From Diaporthe sp. PMI_573 (taxonomy: Eukaryota; Ascomycota; Sordariomycetes; Diaporthales; Diaporthaceae), in NCBI GenBank assembly GCA_021399435.1, contig JAJTUP010000001.1, positions 1,860,001 through 1,924,000 of the forward strand: a stretch of 64,000 nt of DNA. Direction: 5' to 3'. Made by a program: the position numbers and the translations under genes. Under the pieces are notes generated by a model. It was not told the DNA's origin and ran no database searches. It worked only from the letters and a program-made list of their open reading frames with translations. Position 1 is the first letter of the stretch; every line of letters begins with the position of its first letter. Shown in pieces: positions 1-10,543 of this stretch.

Positions 1-274
1 CTGGCAGATCCAATTTATGCAGAGTATCCGGTCCGCTTGCCCGTACGTGCCTTGAGGCCTGGACAAGGGTGTTAGCTTCCTGGTTGAATATACTGTCGTT
101 ATATATTCCTGACCCACTCCCCTTTTCGTCTCGCAATAAGTCCTCGTCCATCAGTCAACTTCACTTGGCCATACGACACTGGGCACACCACGCTGTGGCT
201 GCTCGGAAGTTCTGTCCTACCAAGTCTTTGAGATCCTCGTCAAACCCATTGCCTCGAGTCTCCGATCCGTCAGC

Positions 275-1995
275 ATGGGTATCTTCAAGAGAGATGCGCC
301 CAACAAGCAGGCAACAATTGTTGCCCAGGAGGAGGCTCCTAAGTTTGAACATGTCAACTGGAGGAAGGAGCCCGGCCTGAGGAAGCTCTACTGGCACGCC
401 TTCGTCCTTTGCATCGCCTCCGCCACCACCGGCTACGATGGCATGTTCTTCAACAGTGTCCAGAACTTCGAAACATGGAAAGAGGTGAGCTTGTGTTCTT
501 GGTACCGTCGCTTGCGTGCACCTGCTAATCAAGAAATTTACAGCATTTCGGCGACCCACAAGGCTCTATGCTTGGTTTGCTCGGAGCGATCTACCAGATC
601 GGCAGTGTCGCTTCTATTGCTATCGTCCCATGGTTCGCCGATCATCTCGGCCGAAAGGTGCCAATTATCATCGGCTGTGTGATCATGATTGTGGGAGCTG
701 TCATGCAAGGTGCTGGTAACACTCTCGGGGTCTTCATCGGAGGCCGTTTCCTCATGGGTTTCGGCAACTCTTTCTCGCAGCTGGCGTCTCCTACACTCCT
801 AACGGAGATCTGCCACCCTCAGCACAGAGCCCGTCTGACAACGGTCTACAACTGTCTCTGGAACGTCGGCGCCCTCTTCGTCTCGTGGCTCTCCTTCGGC
901 ACAAACTACCTCGGAAACGAGTGGTCTTGGAGGGTCCCGGCCCTGCTTCAGGCTTTCCCTTCGTTGATCCAGCTCTGCTTCATCTGGTGGGTGCCTGAGT
1001 CGCCGCGTTACCTGGTAGCCAAGGACAAGCATGACCAGGCCCTCGAGATTCTCGGAAGATACCACGCCAACGGTAACGTCAACCACCCGACTGTTCAGTT
1101 TGAGTACCGTGAGATCAGGGAGACCCTCGCCCTGGAGCTCGAGGCCAAGAAGCAGAGCAGTTACGCCGACTTCCTCAAGACCAAGGGCAACCGCTACAGG
1201 TTGGCCGTGCTCATCTCCCTCGGTATCTTCTCGCAGTGGTCCGGCAACGCCATCATCTCCAACTACTCGAGCAAGCTCTACGACTCCGCCGGCGTCACCG
1301 ACTCGACCGCCAAGCTCGGCCTCTCCGCCGGCCAGACCACGCTCGCCCTCATCGTCTCCATCACCATGGCCATGTTCGTCGACAAGCTGGGCCGCCGCCC
1401 GACCTTCCTCGTCTCCACGGGAGGCATGCTGTGCACCTTCATCTTCTGGACCCTGAGCACCGGCCTGTACGAGGACAAGGGCGCCGAGGGCGGCAGGTAC
1501 GCCATGATCGTGTTCATCTGGATCTTCGGCATCTTCTACTCCCTCGCATGGTCCGGCCTGCTCGTCGGCTACGCCATCGAGGTCCTGCCGTACCACCTCC
1601 GCGCCAAGGGTCTCATGATCATGAACCTGTCGGTCCAGGTCGCCCTGACCCTCAACACATACGCCAACCCCGTCGGCTTCGAGGCCTTCGAGCCCCACAC
1701 CTGGAAGCTCTACCTCATCTACACAGTAAGTATACGCTCTAATTGAAAATCCCGAATTTATCAAGACCAAAAAAACAAATGGCAACCGCTAACCCTTTTT
1801 TTACCACAGTGCTGGATCGCTGCCGAGTTCGTCTTCGTCTACTTCATGTACGTCGAGACCAAGGGCCCGACCCTCGAGGAGCTCGCCAAGGTCATCGACG
1901 GCGACAACGCCGCCGTCGCGAAGCTGGACCTCCAGCAGGTCGAGAAGGAGGCCGAGATCGAGTCCCACGAGGAGCACTTCACGGGAAAGTCCTAG
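275..1995 (+). CDS. MFS sugar transporter (sugar porter family, lactose-permease-like)
   Basis: Plasma-membrane proton-coupled sugar uptake protein of the major facilitator superfamily. I read three exons, 275-484, 544-1725 and 1810-1995, with phase-0 introns bearing GTGAGC and GTAAGT donors, giving about 525 aa, the normal family length. Family signatures are present: GYDG in the first membrane helix, a GRFLMGFG stretch near residues 137-144, PESPRYL (about 221-227) closing the sixth helix, LGRRP in the central loop (about 350) and ETKG (about 480-483) after the last helix. The start at 275 has no competing in-frame ATG. The overall pattern matches the lactose/cellobiose-permease-like branch better than hexose transporters, but the substrate is an inference. 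No clustered sugar hydrolase is visible nearby. Confidence 0.9.
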
Positions 1996-2914
1996 GTCAC
2001 TCGCATTTATTCCTACATATATATGTGTAATGATATTTCCACATGGAAAGGGAAAGGGGGAGTGTCTTTTTCTGTTTCAAAATGGGGCAGTCTTCACCAT
2101 AGGGTAAATAGATGGTCCTAGATGCCTTTGTCTCGCGCCGGCCAACAACCACGGGGGGGTTGGGCCGGGGCTTGTTCCAGAGCCCCTCGAGGTTCTATAG
2201 ATTTTTTTCCCAATCTCAATCCAGCGCATATACCCCGAGCATAATCATTCTTCCCAATCTGAATCGTGATAAGTCTGCCTCCGATGTCTGTGTCAGGTAA
2301 AGTGGAGGTTGTCAGGTAAAGTAGAGCTTGCGGGGTCGCGGGCCGTGAACCCCGGCCTAACGGGTCGCAGTCCCTACAGCTGAGCATTCCACCCGATGCT
2401 CTCCAATCATTGAGTCGGATTGGGCCAAGCAATTGATTTGGAAGACTGACCAGTCACCAGGGCATTGAATACTCAGCAACACGAAGATCTCTGATCCAAC
2501 ATCAGCCTGGACGGCAGGACGGCAGGACAGTCGAGGGGTTATGGTGGCGACACTCAGTACGAGGCACACAGTACTTTTGCTGGCTTGGGTATGCACACGC
2601 CACATGCAGTCAAGATCCACAGAATAATCTGCGTGGGCGGCTTTTCTTCAGGCAGGATTTATTGTCAGGGCCTAAAGGGAACCAGCGTCCAGATTTGTGT
2701 TCCTGTAGCTTGCAGTTGATCATTTAATTCATTAATAAGAGGGGACGCAACCAAAGGTAGTAATATTACCATTAGGAATGGCGCCCAGCAGTCCAAAAAG
2801 GGTATGCAAATACACAAGCACGGCTTGGACTACAACACCGGCTGTATCCCAAACAGCCCCATCTGACAGTGGCCCAAGGTATCCAGCCCAGGTCAGTTGC
2901 TACAGCACTGAGAT
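1996..2914. other. Convergent intergenic region
   Basis: This stretch lies between the 3' ends of the transporter and the low-complexity protein gene. It should hold both 3' UTRs. I see a short direct repeat (two copies of GTCAGGTAAAGT around 2293-2323) but no gene-like frame. Confidence 0.5.
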
Positions 2915-5701
2915 CTAACCGTCCTCCCCAAAGCAATGGCCCTTCAACGCCCTGGACTTGATGCTCTGCCTCCTGCGCTCCCGCTCGGCATTGAGCCGCC
3001 GCGTCTCGTTGGTGGTCCTGCGGACCTCACGGCGTGGGGCCTTCGGCGCCCGGGGCTTGCGGTCCTTTGACACTGCTTCGAACGCCTTCAGGTCCGCCAG
3101 GAACCGGCGCAGGCGGAGGCCAGTTCTGTCACGGATCCAGGCGTCCAGGTCCTCGTCGCAGGCGGCGCAGATCGCCATTTTCAGGCCCAGGAGGACGTCT
3201 CTGTCGTCTATATCCCTGTCCAGGTGGGCAGCAGACTCGTTTGTGTCTGAGGTCGGCACCTGCCCGGGTGTCCCAAGTTTCTCCTCTGTCTGGCGCCTTG
3301 AGCGGGAATCGTTGGGAGAGCCAAAATTGGACACCAATTCTTGTGAGGCCTCAAGCTTTGCGGCAGCCTGTTGAGCTGCCTCGAGCTCGATCTTCCTTTC
3401 ATATTTTCTCCTTTCGTCCATGTCATCCAGCTTCTGTATCACTGCATCGAGCGCATTCTCGAAGGAAGACGATCTCCCTACCGCACAAGTCCACGTATCT
3501 GGCAGTTGTGGCGCAGTGTTGGTATCCTGAAAGTTGGGAGAATTTGTCTTCCTCTTCTGATCCGTGGCAGCCTCTGTCTCTTCTTTTATGGTGGCAGGTA
3601 CAGGCGGGAGTCTTGCATGGGACTTCCGCCGCAGAACTGTCACTCTGGACCATGGCTTGCATAATGACTGGCCAGTGTGGTGACGACTGGCCACTTGAGG
3701 CTGGGATGGCGATTCTGAAACGTCTTTGGGCGGTGTCGCTGGCTTCTTTTCAACTTGCTCGGCAAGAGCAACGACGGAGTGCTCGGGGAGTGACCCTTTC
3801 GGGGGGACCGGGGGCCGGTATCGAGATTCAGCAGATTTCCGGACTCTCTCGGTCGTCGAGGAAGGCTGAGAGCGGTCAGGAGTTGGATCCTTTGCTGGGA
3901 CCGGCGGCCTTTCCTGCAATACTGCCAGAATTTCAGCACCTTCATTTTCGTGATCCTCTGGAGACGGTGAGTTATTATGTATCAAGACTCCTGCTGTTGG
4001 CCATTGTGATGTGTCATCCATGTGCCGACGAAGACTTCTTCGCGGTACAGGCTGGCGCTCCATTGGCGGCTCTTGCTGACGAGGCGTGTCAACCAATGAG
4101 CTGGCACGATGGGGTGATGAAGATGAAGATGATGTGTTGTTCGGTTCCGGCTGTTTGCTTTGGGATATGGCCGGAGTCGGTGAATCGAAGTATGCATTGA
4201 TGATACCCAATTTGTCCGAAGGCGTTAAATATGGATCAGCTGCCGTCGCTCGAGACGGATGGATGTGATCGACGGAAACCTTCCTGTTGCTGTGGTTTTT
4301 GACAGCAGCGGGTCTATCATTTTTACGAAACCAGGGAAGCAAGGTTTTGTTGACGGGTGTTGCTGCCTTGTTCGAAGCTTGCTTTTGGATTCGCGGGCTG
4401 GAGGCACCAGCTTCACCTTCATGGGTAGACTGAGCCACTGACTCCCCAGGAACCGACTCCTGCTCCGATGGGGTGACAGTACTCCCGTCGACTTGTATAT
4501 AAGCTGTGGGCAGATTTCTTTCGTGTTGATTATTTGCAGCTTTTTTTCGCTGGTGAGTCGACTCTGGAATCCTTGGCATCTGCTCCCGAGAAGTGACCGC
4601 CAGTCCAGCAGCTTTGAACTGTTTGTGGTAGGGCAGAAGCTCCGTCACTGTATCCAGGGTCGTCTGGGAGTCTGACACCGTAGGCGTGACTCGAGGTATC
4701 TCTGGATTCCCGCTGGCGCTGACTGCCGCGGAGTACCTCTCAAGTTGTTTTGTGAAGCGAGACAGGCATTTTGACTGCTCTCGAGTCTGAGCAGGCGGAG
4801 AAGCTGGAATGGGAAGCGGCTTGCCTTTGGCGGGGGACATCAGACACGAAAGACAATCTTGTTTGGACAGTCCCCTACTAAAGGACTCTTCGGGTAAGGG
4901 ACCAAGAGTTGCAAGACGGTTGCCTGCTATCGCTCGAGACGAAGTAGTTCCGTTTTGTTGACGAGGGTTTCGAATAGGTCTGGCACTCCGGGAGGGGGGA
5001 GGAGCGCGAGCGACGTAGCTAGCGTGCCTCTTTGCGTTGTTTCTCGGGAATTTTATTGCCTCTGTGCTGCTGCTACCGTCCAGTTGTCCGACGTGAGCAT
5101 ATTCAAGCTGCCTCGCTGAAGAGGTTCCTGGCCGAATCAAGTCAGCCGACGGGGCAGTCGGTCTGTAGTTGAAGGACACACCATAATGGCCAGGATCTTG
5201 TGGCACTTGCATAAGAGAGAACTCTCCTTGGTGCCGATCTCGCCCACATGTCACCGCACGGTTCGCAGGTGCGCCCTTCGTTTTGTCCTGAGACGGACCG
5301 ACGTTCTGCGGGACTGGCTTGATTTCAGGGCGAGACGGCACAGCTGGGCTTGGGTCTGCGTCACGTCGTCTAGGTGTGTCCAGGCCGGCGATCCACTGCG
5401 TCGATCCAACCCGTGGGCCGGCTCTGGACTTTCTTTTCTGGATAGAAGTTCGTGTGCCGGATGGGTGTAAGGCTGACGAAGATGTTGAGTGGGCGAAGGA
5501 AACCCTGACCCTGCTGTTTCTGTTGTTGACGACATGGCGTTTGCGTCGGCCGACCAGAGCCTGTTGTGCACGTCGTAGCCGAGAGAGGGGTGGACTGAGA
5601 GGCCTCTTGAGGACATCCTCAGCGGCTTTGGTGGATGGATTCGCAGGTTGAGAGGCGGATGAGGCTGGCTTGATGGTGGGCCGGCCATGCGGACTTCCTT
5701 T
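2915..5701 (-). CDS. Low-complexity Pro/Ser/Lys-rich protein, 5' end unresolved
   Basis: I do not recognise this protein. One reading frame stays open from 5701 down to the stop at 2915, about 930 codons. It is rich in Pro, Ser, Lys and Arg and has several PPVPxK-type stretches that resemble SH3 ligands. A short charged, probably coiled segment occurs near the C-terminus (a KLDDMDERRKYERKIELEAAQQA-like run), followed by a basic tail. The frame has no ATG at its 5' end. It begins immediately after a good acceptor (CTTATCTTAG at 5710-5702), so an upstream first exon in 5710-6020 is likely but not found. A second frame is open over 5251-5739, but its composition fits the downstream protein less well. 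Probably a disordered scaffold or cytoskeletal/cell-cycle accessory protein; that is a guess. Confidence 0.6.
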   Translation of the reverse strand, partial: KGSPHGRPTIKPASSASQPANPSTKAAEDVLKRPLSPPLSRLRRAQQALVGRRKRHVVNNRNSRVRVSFAHSTSSSALHPSGTRTSIQKRKSRAGPRVGSTQWIAGLDTPRRRDADPSPAVPSRPEIKPVPQNVGPSQDKTKGAPANRAVTCGRDRHQGEFSLMQVPQDPGHYGVSFNYRPTAPSADLIRPGTSSARQLEYAHVGQLDGSSSTEAIKFPRNNAKRHASYVARAPPPSRSARPIRNPRQQNGTTSSRAIAGNRLATLGPLPEESFSRGLSKQDCLSCLMSPAKGKPLPIPASPPAQTREQSKCLSRFTKQLERYSAAVSASGNPEIPRVTPTVSDSQTTLDTVTELLPYHKQFKAAGLAVTSREQMPRIPESTHQRKKAANNQHERNLPTAYIQVDGSTVTPSEQESVPGESVAQSTHEGEAGASSPRIQKQASNKAATPVNKTLLPWFRKNDRPAAVKNHSNRKVSVDHIHPSRATAADPYLTPSDKLGIINAYFDSPTPAISQSKQPEPNNTSSSSSSPHRASSLVDTPRQQEPPMERQPVPRRSLRRHMDDTSQWPTAGVLIHNNSPSPEDHENEGAEILAVLQERPPVPAKDPTPDRSQPSSTTERVRKSAESRYRPPVPPKGSLPEHSVVALAEQVEKKPATPPKDVSESPSQPQVASRHHTGQSLCKPWSRVTVLRRKSHARLPPVPATIKEETEAATDQKRKTNSPNFQDTNTAPQLPDTWTCAVGRSSSFENALDAVIQKLDDMDERRKYERKIELEAAQQAAAKLEASQELVSNFGSPNDSRSRRQTEEKLGTPGQVPTSDTNESAAHLDRDIDDRDVLLGLKMAICAACDEDLDAWIRDRTGLRLRRFLADLKAFEAVSKDRKPRAPKAPRREVRRTTNETRRLNAERERRRQSIKSRALKGHCFGEDG

Positions 5702-6025
5702 CTAAGATAAGTTGAATGCAGGCATCGTCCATATTCCAAAAAGAGCCCCTTGTTTTAAAACGAACCCGAGAAATACTACCGATGCTGGGGAGTGTTAGGG
5801 AAGGTTGAGCATGGTGGGCTTCCTCAGAGGCGATGGGTATGTCGTTGGTATCATTGGAAGAGAGAACAACAACGGCGGGCCAAGAATGGGCCTTCCACGG
5901 CGACTTGGTGACAGCCCAGGCCCAACAGGCAGGGCAGGGAAAACAGTGACATGAAGGCCTCTATCTGGTAGGTAGTAGAGAAGCACAGGCAGGTGAGTGC
6001 TCCTTCCGTGCCGTGTGCCGCGTCC

Positions 6026-6329
6026 TCATTTGATGTCCTTGATGCCAGGGGCAGAGTAGCTCTCGAGCTGCCTCCGCCCCTTCCTCAGCAGGAACTCGAT
6101 GGCAGCGAAGTCACGCTTCTCAATGGCCAGGTTCTTGCTGAATTCGGACCTGGCAAAAGCCTGAAAGTGTTTACGGGTAGCCTGAAAGTCCAGTGTCAGT
6201 GAGAGCCAGCCTCTAAGCACTCGGTCAGAGCAATGGACAGATAATCACATCTGGTTTTTTGCGTGTCTCCCTCAGGCATTGGCGGTACAGGCTGAGTACC
6301 TCTTTTTGTAAACCTGACAGGCGAGCCAT
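6026..6329 (-). CDS. SDH6: Succinate dehydrogenase assembly factor 1 (LYR protein, Sdh6-like)
   Basis: Mitochondrial matrix chaperone of the LYR family that helps insert Fe-S clusters into, and protects, the SDH2 subunit of complex II. Two exons were rebuilt: 6329-6249 (27 codons, beginning MARLSGLQKEVLSLYRQCLR) and 6181-6026, joined across a 67-base intron with GTGATT donor and CAG acceptor, phase 0. The product is 78 aa, the usual size for this family. The LYR tripeptide is in LSLYRQ at residues 12-17, and the second exon carries the conserved FARSEF...ATIEFLLRKGRRQLE-like helix (here with AAIEF). Both exons are too short to stand out on their own. The call rests on motif, length and exon order. 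Confidence 0.9.
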
Positions 6330-7156
6330 TTTGAGTCTAGTTCGGTGTGTTCTTTGTTTTCAAGTAATCAAATCGGCCTCGGGGGGCTGTTGTAATCTCA
6401 TGAAGTTGAGTTGAGTTGTGTTGTGTTGGTCGAAAAGTTTCTGGCGGATTAGCCGGCTGATGGTGGACGTCATTACTAGACCCACCCCTATGCTCAAAGC
6501 TGCCTCAGGGGACCTGGGCTCTGATGCGAGTGAACCCCTGTCGATCCAAGGCATCACGACAAAGAGGCAGCATATTCGACTTGCAATACATCTATTAATT
6601 CTGCTAAACTACTCATAGCCACCAGAAAAATCACCTGTTGATATGTAAAAGATATATCATCAGAGCTTTCAATATTCAGGGGAAAGAAATTGACATCGTC
6701 TCTGTGAGCAATGGTTTTGCTACCCTTAGCCCTCAGACTACCTCCCCTGATATTGGCACCGGCGCAGCTCATAGTGACTTGTTCACTCTAGACCAGCATG
6801 GCCGCATCGAATACGACGACCCGATCCTCGCAGAAACTTTTCGAATGGGATAGCCTCGGCAAGCACGATGCGACTAAACGAGGTTGCTGCCGTCCGCCTG
6901 GCTCCCAAGTCCCTTCCTGGGAGTAGCGCCAGACGGTCCCGCGTGTTGGAATGAACCGTTCAGGCAGGTAGGCGATACCTGACAGGTCGCTGTTCAAGTT
7001 CGCCTGATTTGCTTGCGGGTTTTGTAAGTGCTGTTAGATTATGAATCTGCAGTCGAACATGACTGCACCTAGATACCCTACTTTCTTGGTAAGCCCTCCT
7101 CGACTCCAGATGATGTGCCACAGTTAGACTGACCGTGGCCAGTATAGTCTATCGTC
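6330..7156. promoter_or_regulatory. Divergent intergenic region, SDH6 / RBR ligase
   Basis: About 0.8 kb separate the two divergently transcribed starts. It presumably carries both promoters. I see no further gene and no binding site I would name. Confidence 0.4.
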
Positions 7157-8296
7157 ATGAAGAGGAGAAAGGCAAAGCAGAGCAGCCCAAGAGACGCTGC
7201 GGGACACCTGAATGCGCCGATCCCTCCGATCCCCTCCCCGCCGTCTTCGGGTCACAGACGGCGCCTTCATTTCTATTCTATCCGTGAGAAATTGAACCAC
7301 GCCGAGTCTCGTCTCAGCACAGAACCGCACCTTTCCACCAACGACCTGTCAGACCCCAAAGAGCTGCTCAGAAAGATCAAGCAGAAGACAAAGAATGCCT
7401 TCCAACGAAGTCAGAATCAGGAAACCTTGTCAGTGTTCCTGCCATCGTGACCATCTGTTCCCAGTTCTAACCTGTGCCCCAGTACGTGTCTATCCTGTTA
7501 CGACGAGCACGCCCGAAAAGACCTCATAAGGCTGAGCTGCCAGCACAGCTACTGCAAGCAATGCTTCCACCGCCTCGTCCTAAACGCCCTGCAGTCAGAA
7601 GACGAGTGGCCGCCACAGTGCTGCGCCAGCCCCATCGACCACAACACCTGCCTCAAGAACATCCCCAGGACCCTCACGGGAGTGTACAAGCAGAAGCGGC
7701 AGGAGTACAGCGTGCCCATCAACGAGCGGTACTACTGCCCCACCCCGGACTGCGGCCTCTTCGTCCCCACGGACAAGGTCAACACGCCGTACCGCCGGGC
7801 GCGGTGCAAGGCCAAACACGTCACCTGCATGGACTGCCTGGCGCCCACGCACGCGGACGCGGCGCAGTGCCCCAAGAACCGCGACATGGAGCTCGTGACG
7901 CGCATGGCGCGCCAGGAGGGGTGGAGGAGGTGCCACCGCTGCCTCACCATGATCGAGCACAGGACGGCCTGCCGCCACATACGCTGCCGGTGCGGCGCCG
8001 AGTTCTGTTACGTCTGCGGGGGCAAGTGGTGGACCTGTGGGTGTACCGAGCGCCAGCTCAAGGACATGAAGGAGCGTGTCGCGCGCAATGCTGAGAGGCG
8101 GCGGGCGCTAGAGGACCGTCGCGCGCAGGAGAGGCTGCAGTGGGGGGTGGACGGCGGCGACCAACTGGACGATTCAGGGGCGCAGCCGCGCTGGTTCGTG
8201 ACTGAAGATGGTCTGTATCTACCTCCCTCCTACCATCCTTTTCCTTATTATGCTCAGACAATATCTTATGTCAATCCCCCGGGCCCCCGCAGGTAA
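7157..8296 (+). CDS. RBR-type (RING1-IBR-RING2) E3 ubiquitin ligase
   Basis: RBR ligases accept ubiquitin from an E2 on a RING2 cysteine and pass it to a substrate. Exons are 7157-7428 and 7483-8296, with a 54-base intron (GTCAGT donor, CCCCAG acceptor, phase 2), giving 361 aa. RING1 begins right at the junction with CLSCYDE and continues through CQHSYCKQC (about residues 93-135). The IBR has the YYCPTPDC...TCMDC...AAQC zinc ligands (about 175-220). RING2 has CHRC...TACRHIRCRCGAEFCYVC, in which the Cys of TAC (about residue 254) aligns with the catalytic cysteine of HHARI and Parkin. A basic helix (ERQLKDMKERVARNAERRRAL) follows. The N-terminal 90 residues are basic and disordered. The substrate is unknown. 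Confidence 0.9.
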
Positions 8297-8386
8297 CCTT
8301 TTGCAAGTCTCGAGATAGTTTGTATCCTTTTGGATAAGCTGTGAGACGGTACAAGTAGCTCGCAGTCGTTGACCCCCTTCTAGAAT

Positions 8387-10020
8387 TTAATAATATGATG
8401 ATACACTGCCGGGATAGGCGCCCGGAGCCTGCCGACTGGCCACAACTGTTTCCTCGTCCGAACTGTTCTCATCTCCATAGTCGTCGCTGCGGTCCGGAGG
8501 GGCGCGCATAGTATTCAGTGTGAGGTTGTCCAACACGGGCACGTCGAACGGCTTGAGGGTATGTATCTCGCGCGCTGAGGGCATCTGGGCGAGCAAGGTC
8601 CCAGCGGGAGTGATGGCCTGGGTGAATATCTGGGACATATAGTTCAGCACATGCGGGCAACGGGTAGATCTGCTTAGCATGAACCAATGGTGGAGGATGT
8701 GATGCATTTACTCACCGTATCATTTTGCTTGGCCCATTTGACCTCCAACATCTCGATCACGCGCGTCTCCTCCAGCTTCCCGGCGTCCGCGCCCCATGTC
8801 GTCCCCTTCTCCACGCGCCGGTCCTCCCGTTTCTCTGACCACTCCTTCTTGAGTTTGCCGAGCCCGGAGGACTTCTTTGACGGGGCTTTTACCTCGACCC
8901 CGAGCTCCTGGTACGCCGCGTGTAACCATCCGATGGCGTTGCCCGTCTGCCCGCCCAGCTCGGCGTCAATGCCGAAGAAGCGGCATGCTTTTGCCCTGCT
9001 CGTGCGACGTAGGTCCTCGAGATACCTGATGAAGCCCTCGTTCAGTTTCCCCGAGCTCGCGCCTCCACCGCCAACGCCGCTAGAATCTTCCCCTTCCTCT
9101 TTGTTCTTCTTGCTTCCGAACCGTATGCCACCGCCGCTAACGGGCCCCCCTCCTTGCGATGCACAAAGCGAGTGTGCCTTGGCTGCATGCTCCGCCGCCG
9201 CGACACAGAGCCTAGCAAACAGGTGCGCCCGCACCTTAGGTATGTCCGGCGACTTGTACATCCACTCCTTGTCGTTCTGGTTCCTGTCCTGCGCCACCAC
9301 CGCCGGGTACGGGTCGTCCTTGAGCACGGCGAGCAGGGTCGCCTCCGCGAGCGCCAGCTCACATTGTGCCCGTGCGGTGGCGGCTGACACGTCTGCGCAG
9401 GGCGGTGAGGACAGCTGGGAGCTGTGGGGGCGCTCGGCGCGGCGCGCGAGGAAGTCGTACGCGCTGGCGGCGTCGAGGAGGTGCTTCGTCGCGGTCGATA
9501 TGGAGGCCTGGCGCGGCTGCGAGCCGATGGCGTACAGGTCTTCTGTGGTCGTCGTGGAGAACAGCGGTTGCAGGGCTGTGCGAGCCAGGAGGGTGTACGT
9601 GTAGCCTAGGGTGGCCAGCACAAAGGCTACCTCGTGCTCCAGGCTGTGGATCTTGACCCTTGCGTTCTCCCTCCTGCCTGGAATAAAGACGTCTGCCAAC
9701 GTGGGCCGCCACTCGATGTTGAGGGGCACATTGGACCGCTGAATAATGCTGAAGATCTCGATGCCGTTCCCAATAGTGCGGTGGTTTAGGCCCGAGTCGA
9801 CGGCGAGGAGGTACGGGAGGTAGCCTGTTATGGCAGAGACGATGGTCGGCAGGTTTGAGCTTTGTGACTGTGGAGAGGATCGCTTGTGTTTCTTGAGGAC
9901 ATCCCGAACGACACCACGTTGGGTACTGGCTGAGAGAGGCAGGGAGGGGTGCGACTCGCAGGTGAAGCTCGAGGAGTACGAGAAAGCTGAGGTCGTAGGG
10001 AGGACGAACGGGTAGGGCAT
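8387..10020 (-). CDS. palC: pH-response regulator PalC (BRO1-domain protein)
   Basis: PalC is the BRO1-domain ESCRT-linked component of the fungal ambient-pH (Pal/Rim) pathway. It binds Vps32 at cortical sites and helps bring about processing of PacC. Exons are 10020-8716 (435 codons) and 8629-8387 (80 codons plus stop), with an 86-base phase-0 intron (GTGAGT donor, TCCCAG acceptor). The 515-aa product has the family start [18 protein letters not shown] and the [22 protein letters not shown] block, then a helical BRO1-like body. The C-terminus retains the conserved [19 protein letters not shown] block. A Gly/Ser/Lys-rich insertion at about residues 300-330 looks like a disordered loop. The gene is transcribed divergently from ALG6. 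Confidence 0.9.
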
Positions 10021-10543
10021 CTTGAGCAGACTGTCTGTAGCGAATGTGTAAGTTCACAGCATCGGTAGGGGTCAGATTGGGTTATGGAGATATTATTTGT
10101 GCCTGGGACATACCTAATAACAAACAAGACCGACCACCACAAGCTGCTGGACTGAGGGGCTCAGACCTCTTGGCGTTGGGTTGGCGTTTGGGTATCGTGG
10201 AATGTGATGCATGTGCTGCAAGGTCCCCTAACAGACTGATGTCATGGCAGCCGTACAGCAGTACCTAGCCTGGTAGGTGCCGTTGGTCCTGGGGACAGCC
10301 CCACTAGGCGGCCGGAGAGGTGTTAGATGCCGATCCCGGGGTTACAAGGGTTGCGGGAAGCTGGAGCTTGCTTCTGGACAGCTTCCAGAAACCTCAATCG
10401 AACTTCTTGTACTGTAAAAGTTCCCCGACGATCCACCCACCTACCACGCATTGGGCACAACGACCGCAACCACCAGAACCATCCACACCCTCTGCAGCCA
10501 ACTCGCGAGACTTCCAGAGGTCCCAGTCGTCGCCAGCCTCGCA
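10021..10543. promoter_or_regulatory. Divergent promoter region, palC / ALG6
   Basis: This 0.5-kb gap separates two start codons pointing apart, so both promoters and 5' UTRs must lie here. I looked for PacC-type GCCARG cores and saw none convincing. Confidence 0.45.

Noticed and set aside
799..1785. 328-codon antisense open frame inside the sugar transporter
   Set aside because: Shadow of the GC-biased third codon positions of the transporter; no motif.
8687..9604. 305-codon plus-strand frame opposite palC
   Set aside because: Exact antisense of the palC coding exon, which has clear family blocks.
10021..10543. Possible PacC sites in the palC/ALG6 promoter
   Set aside because: No GCCARG core found on either strand by eye.
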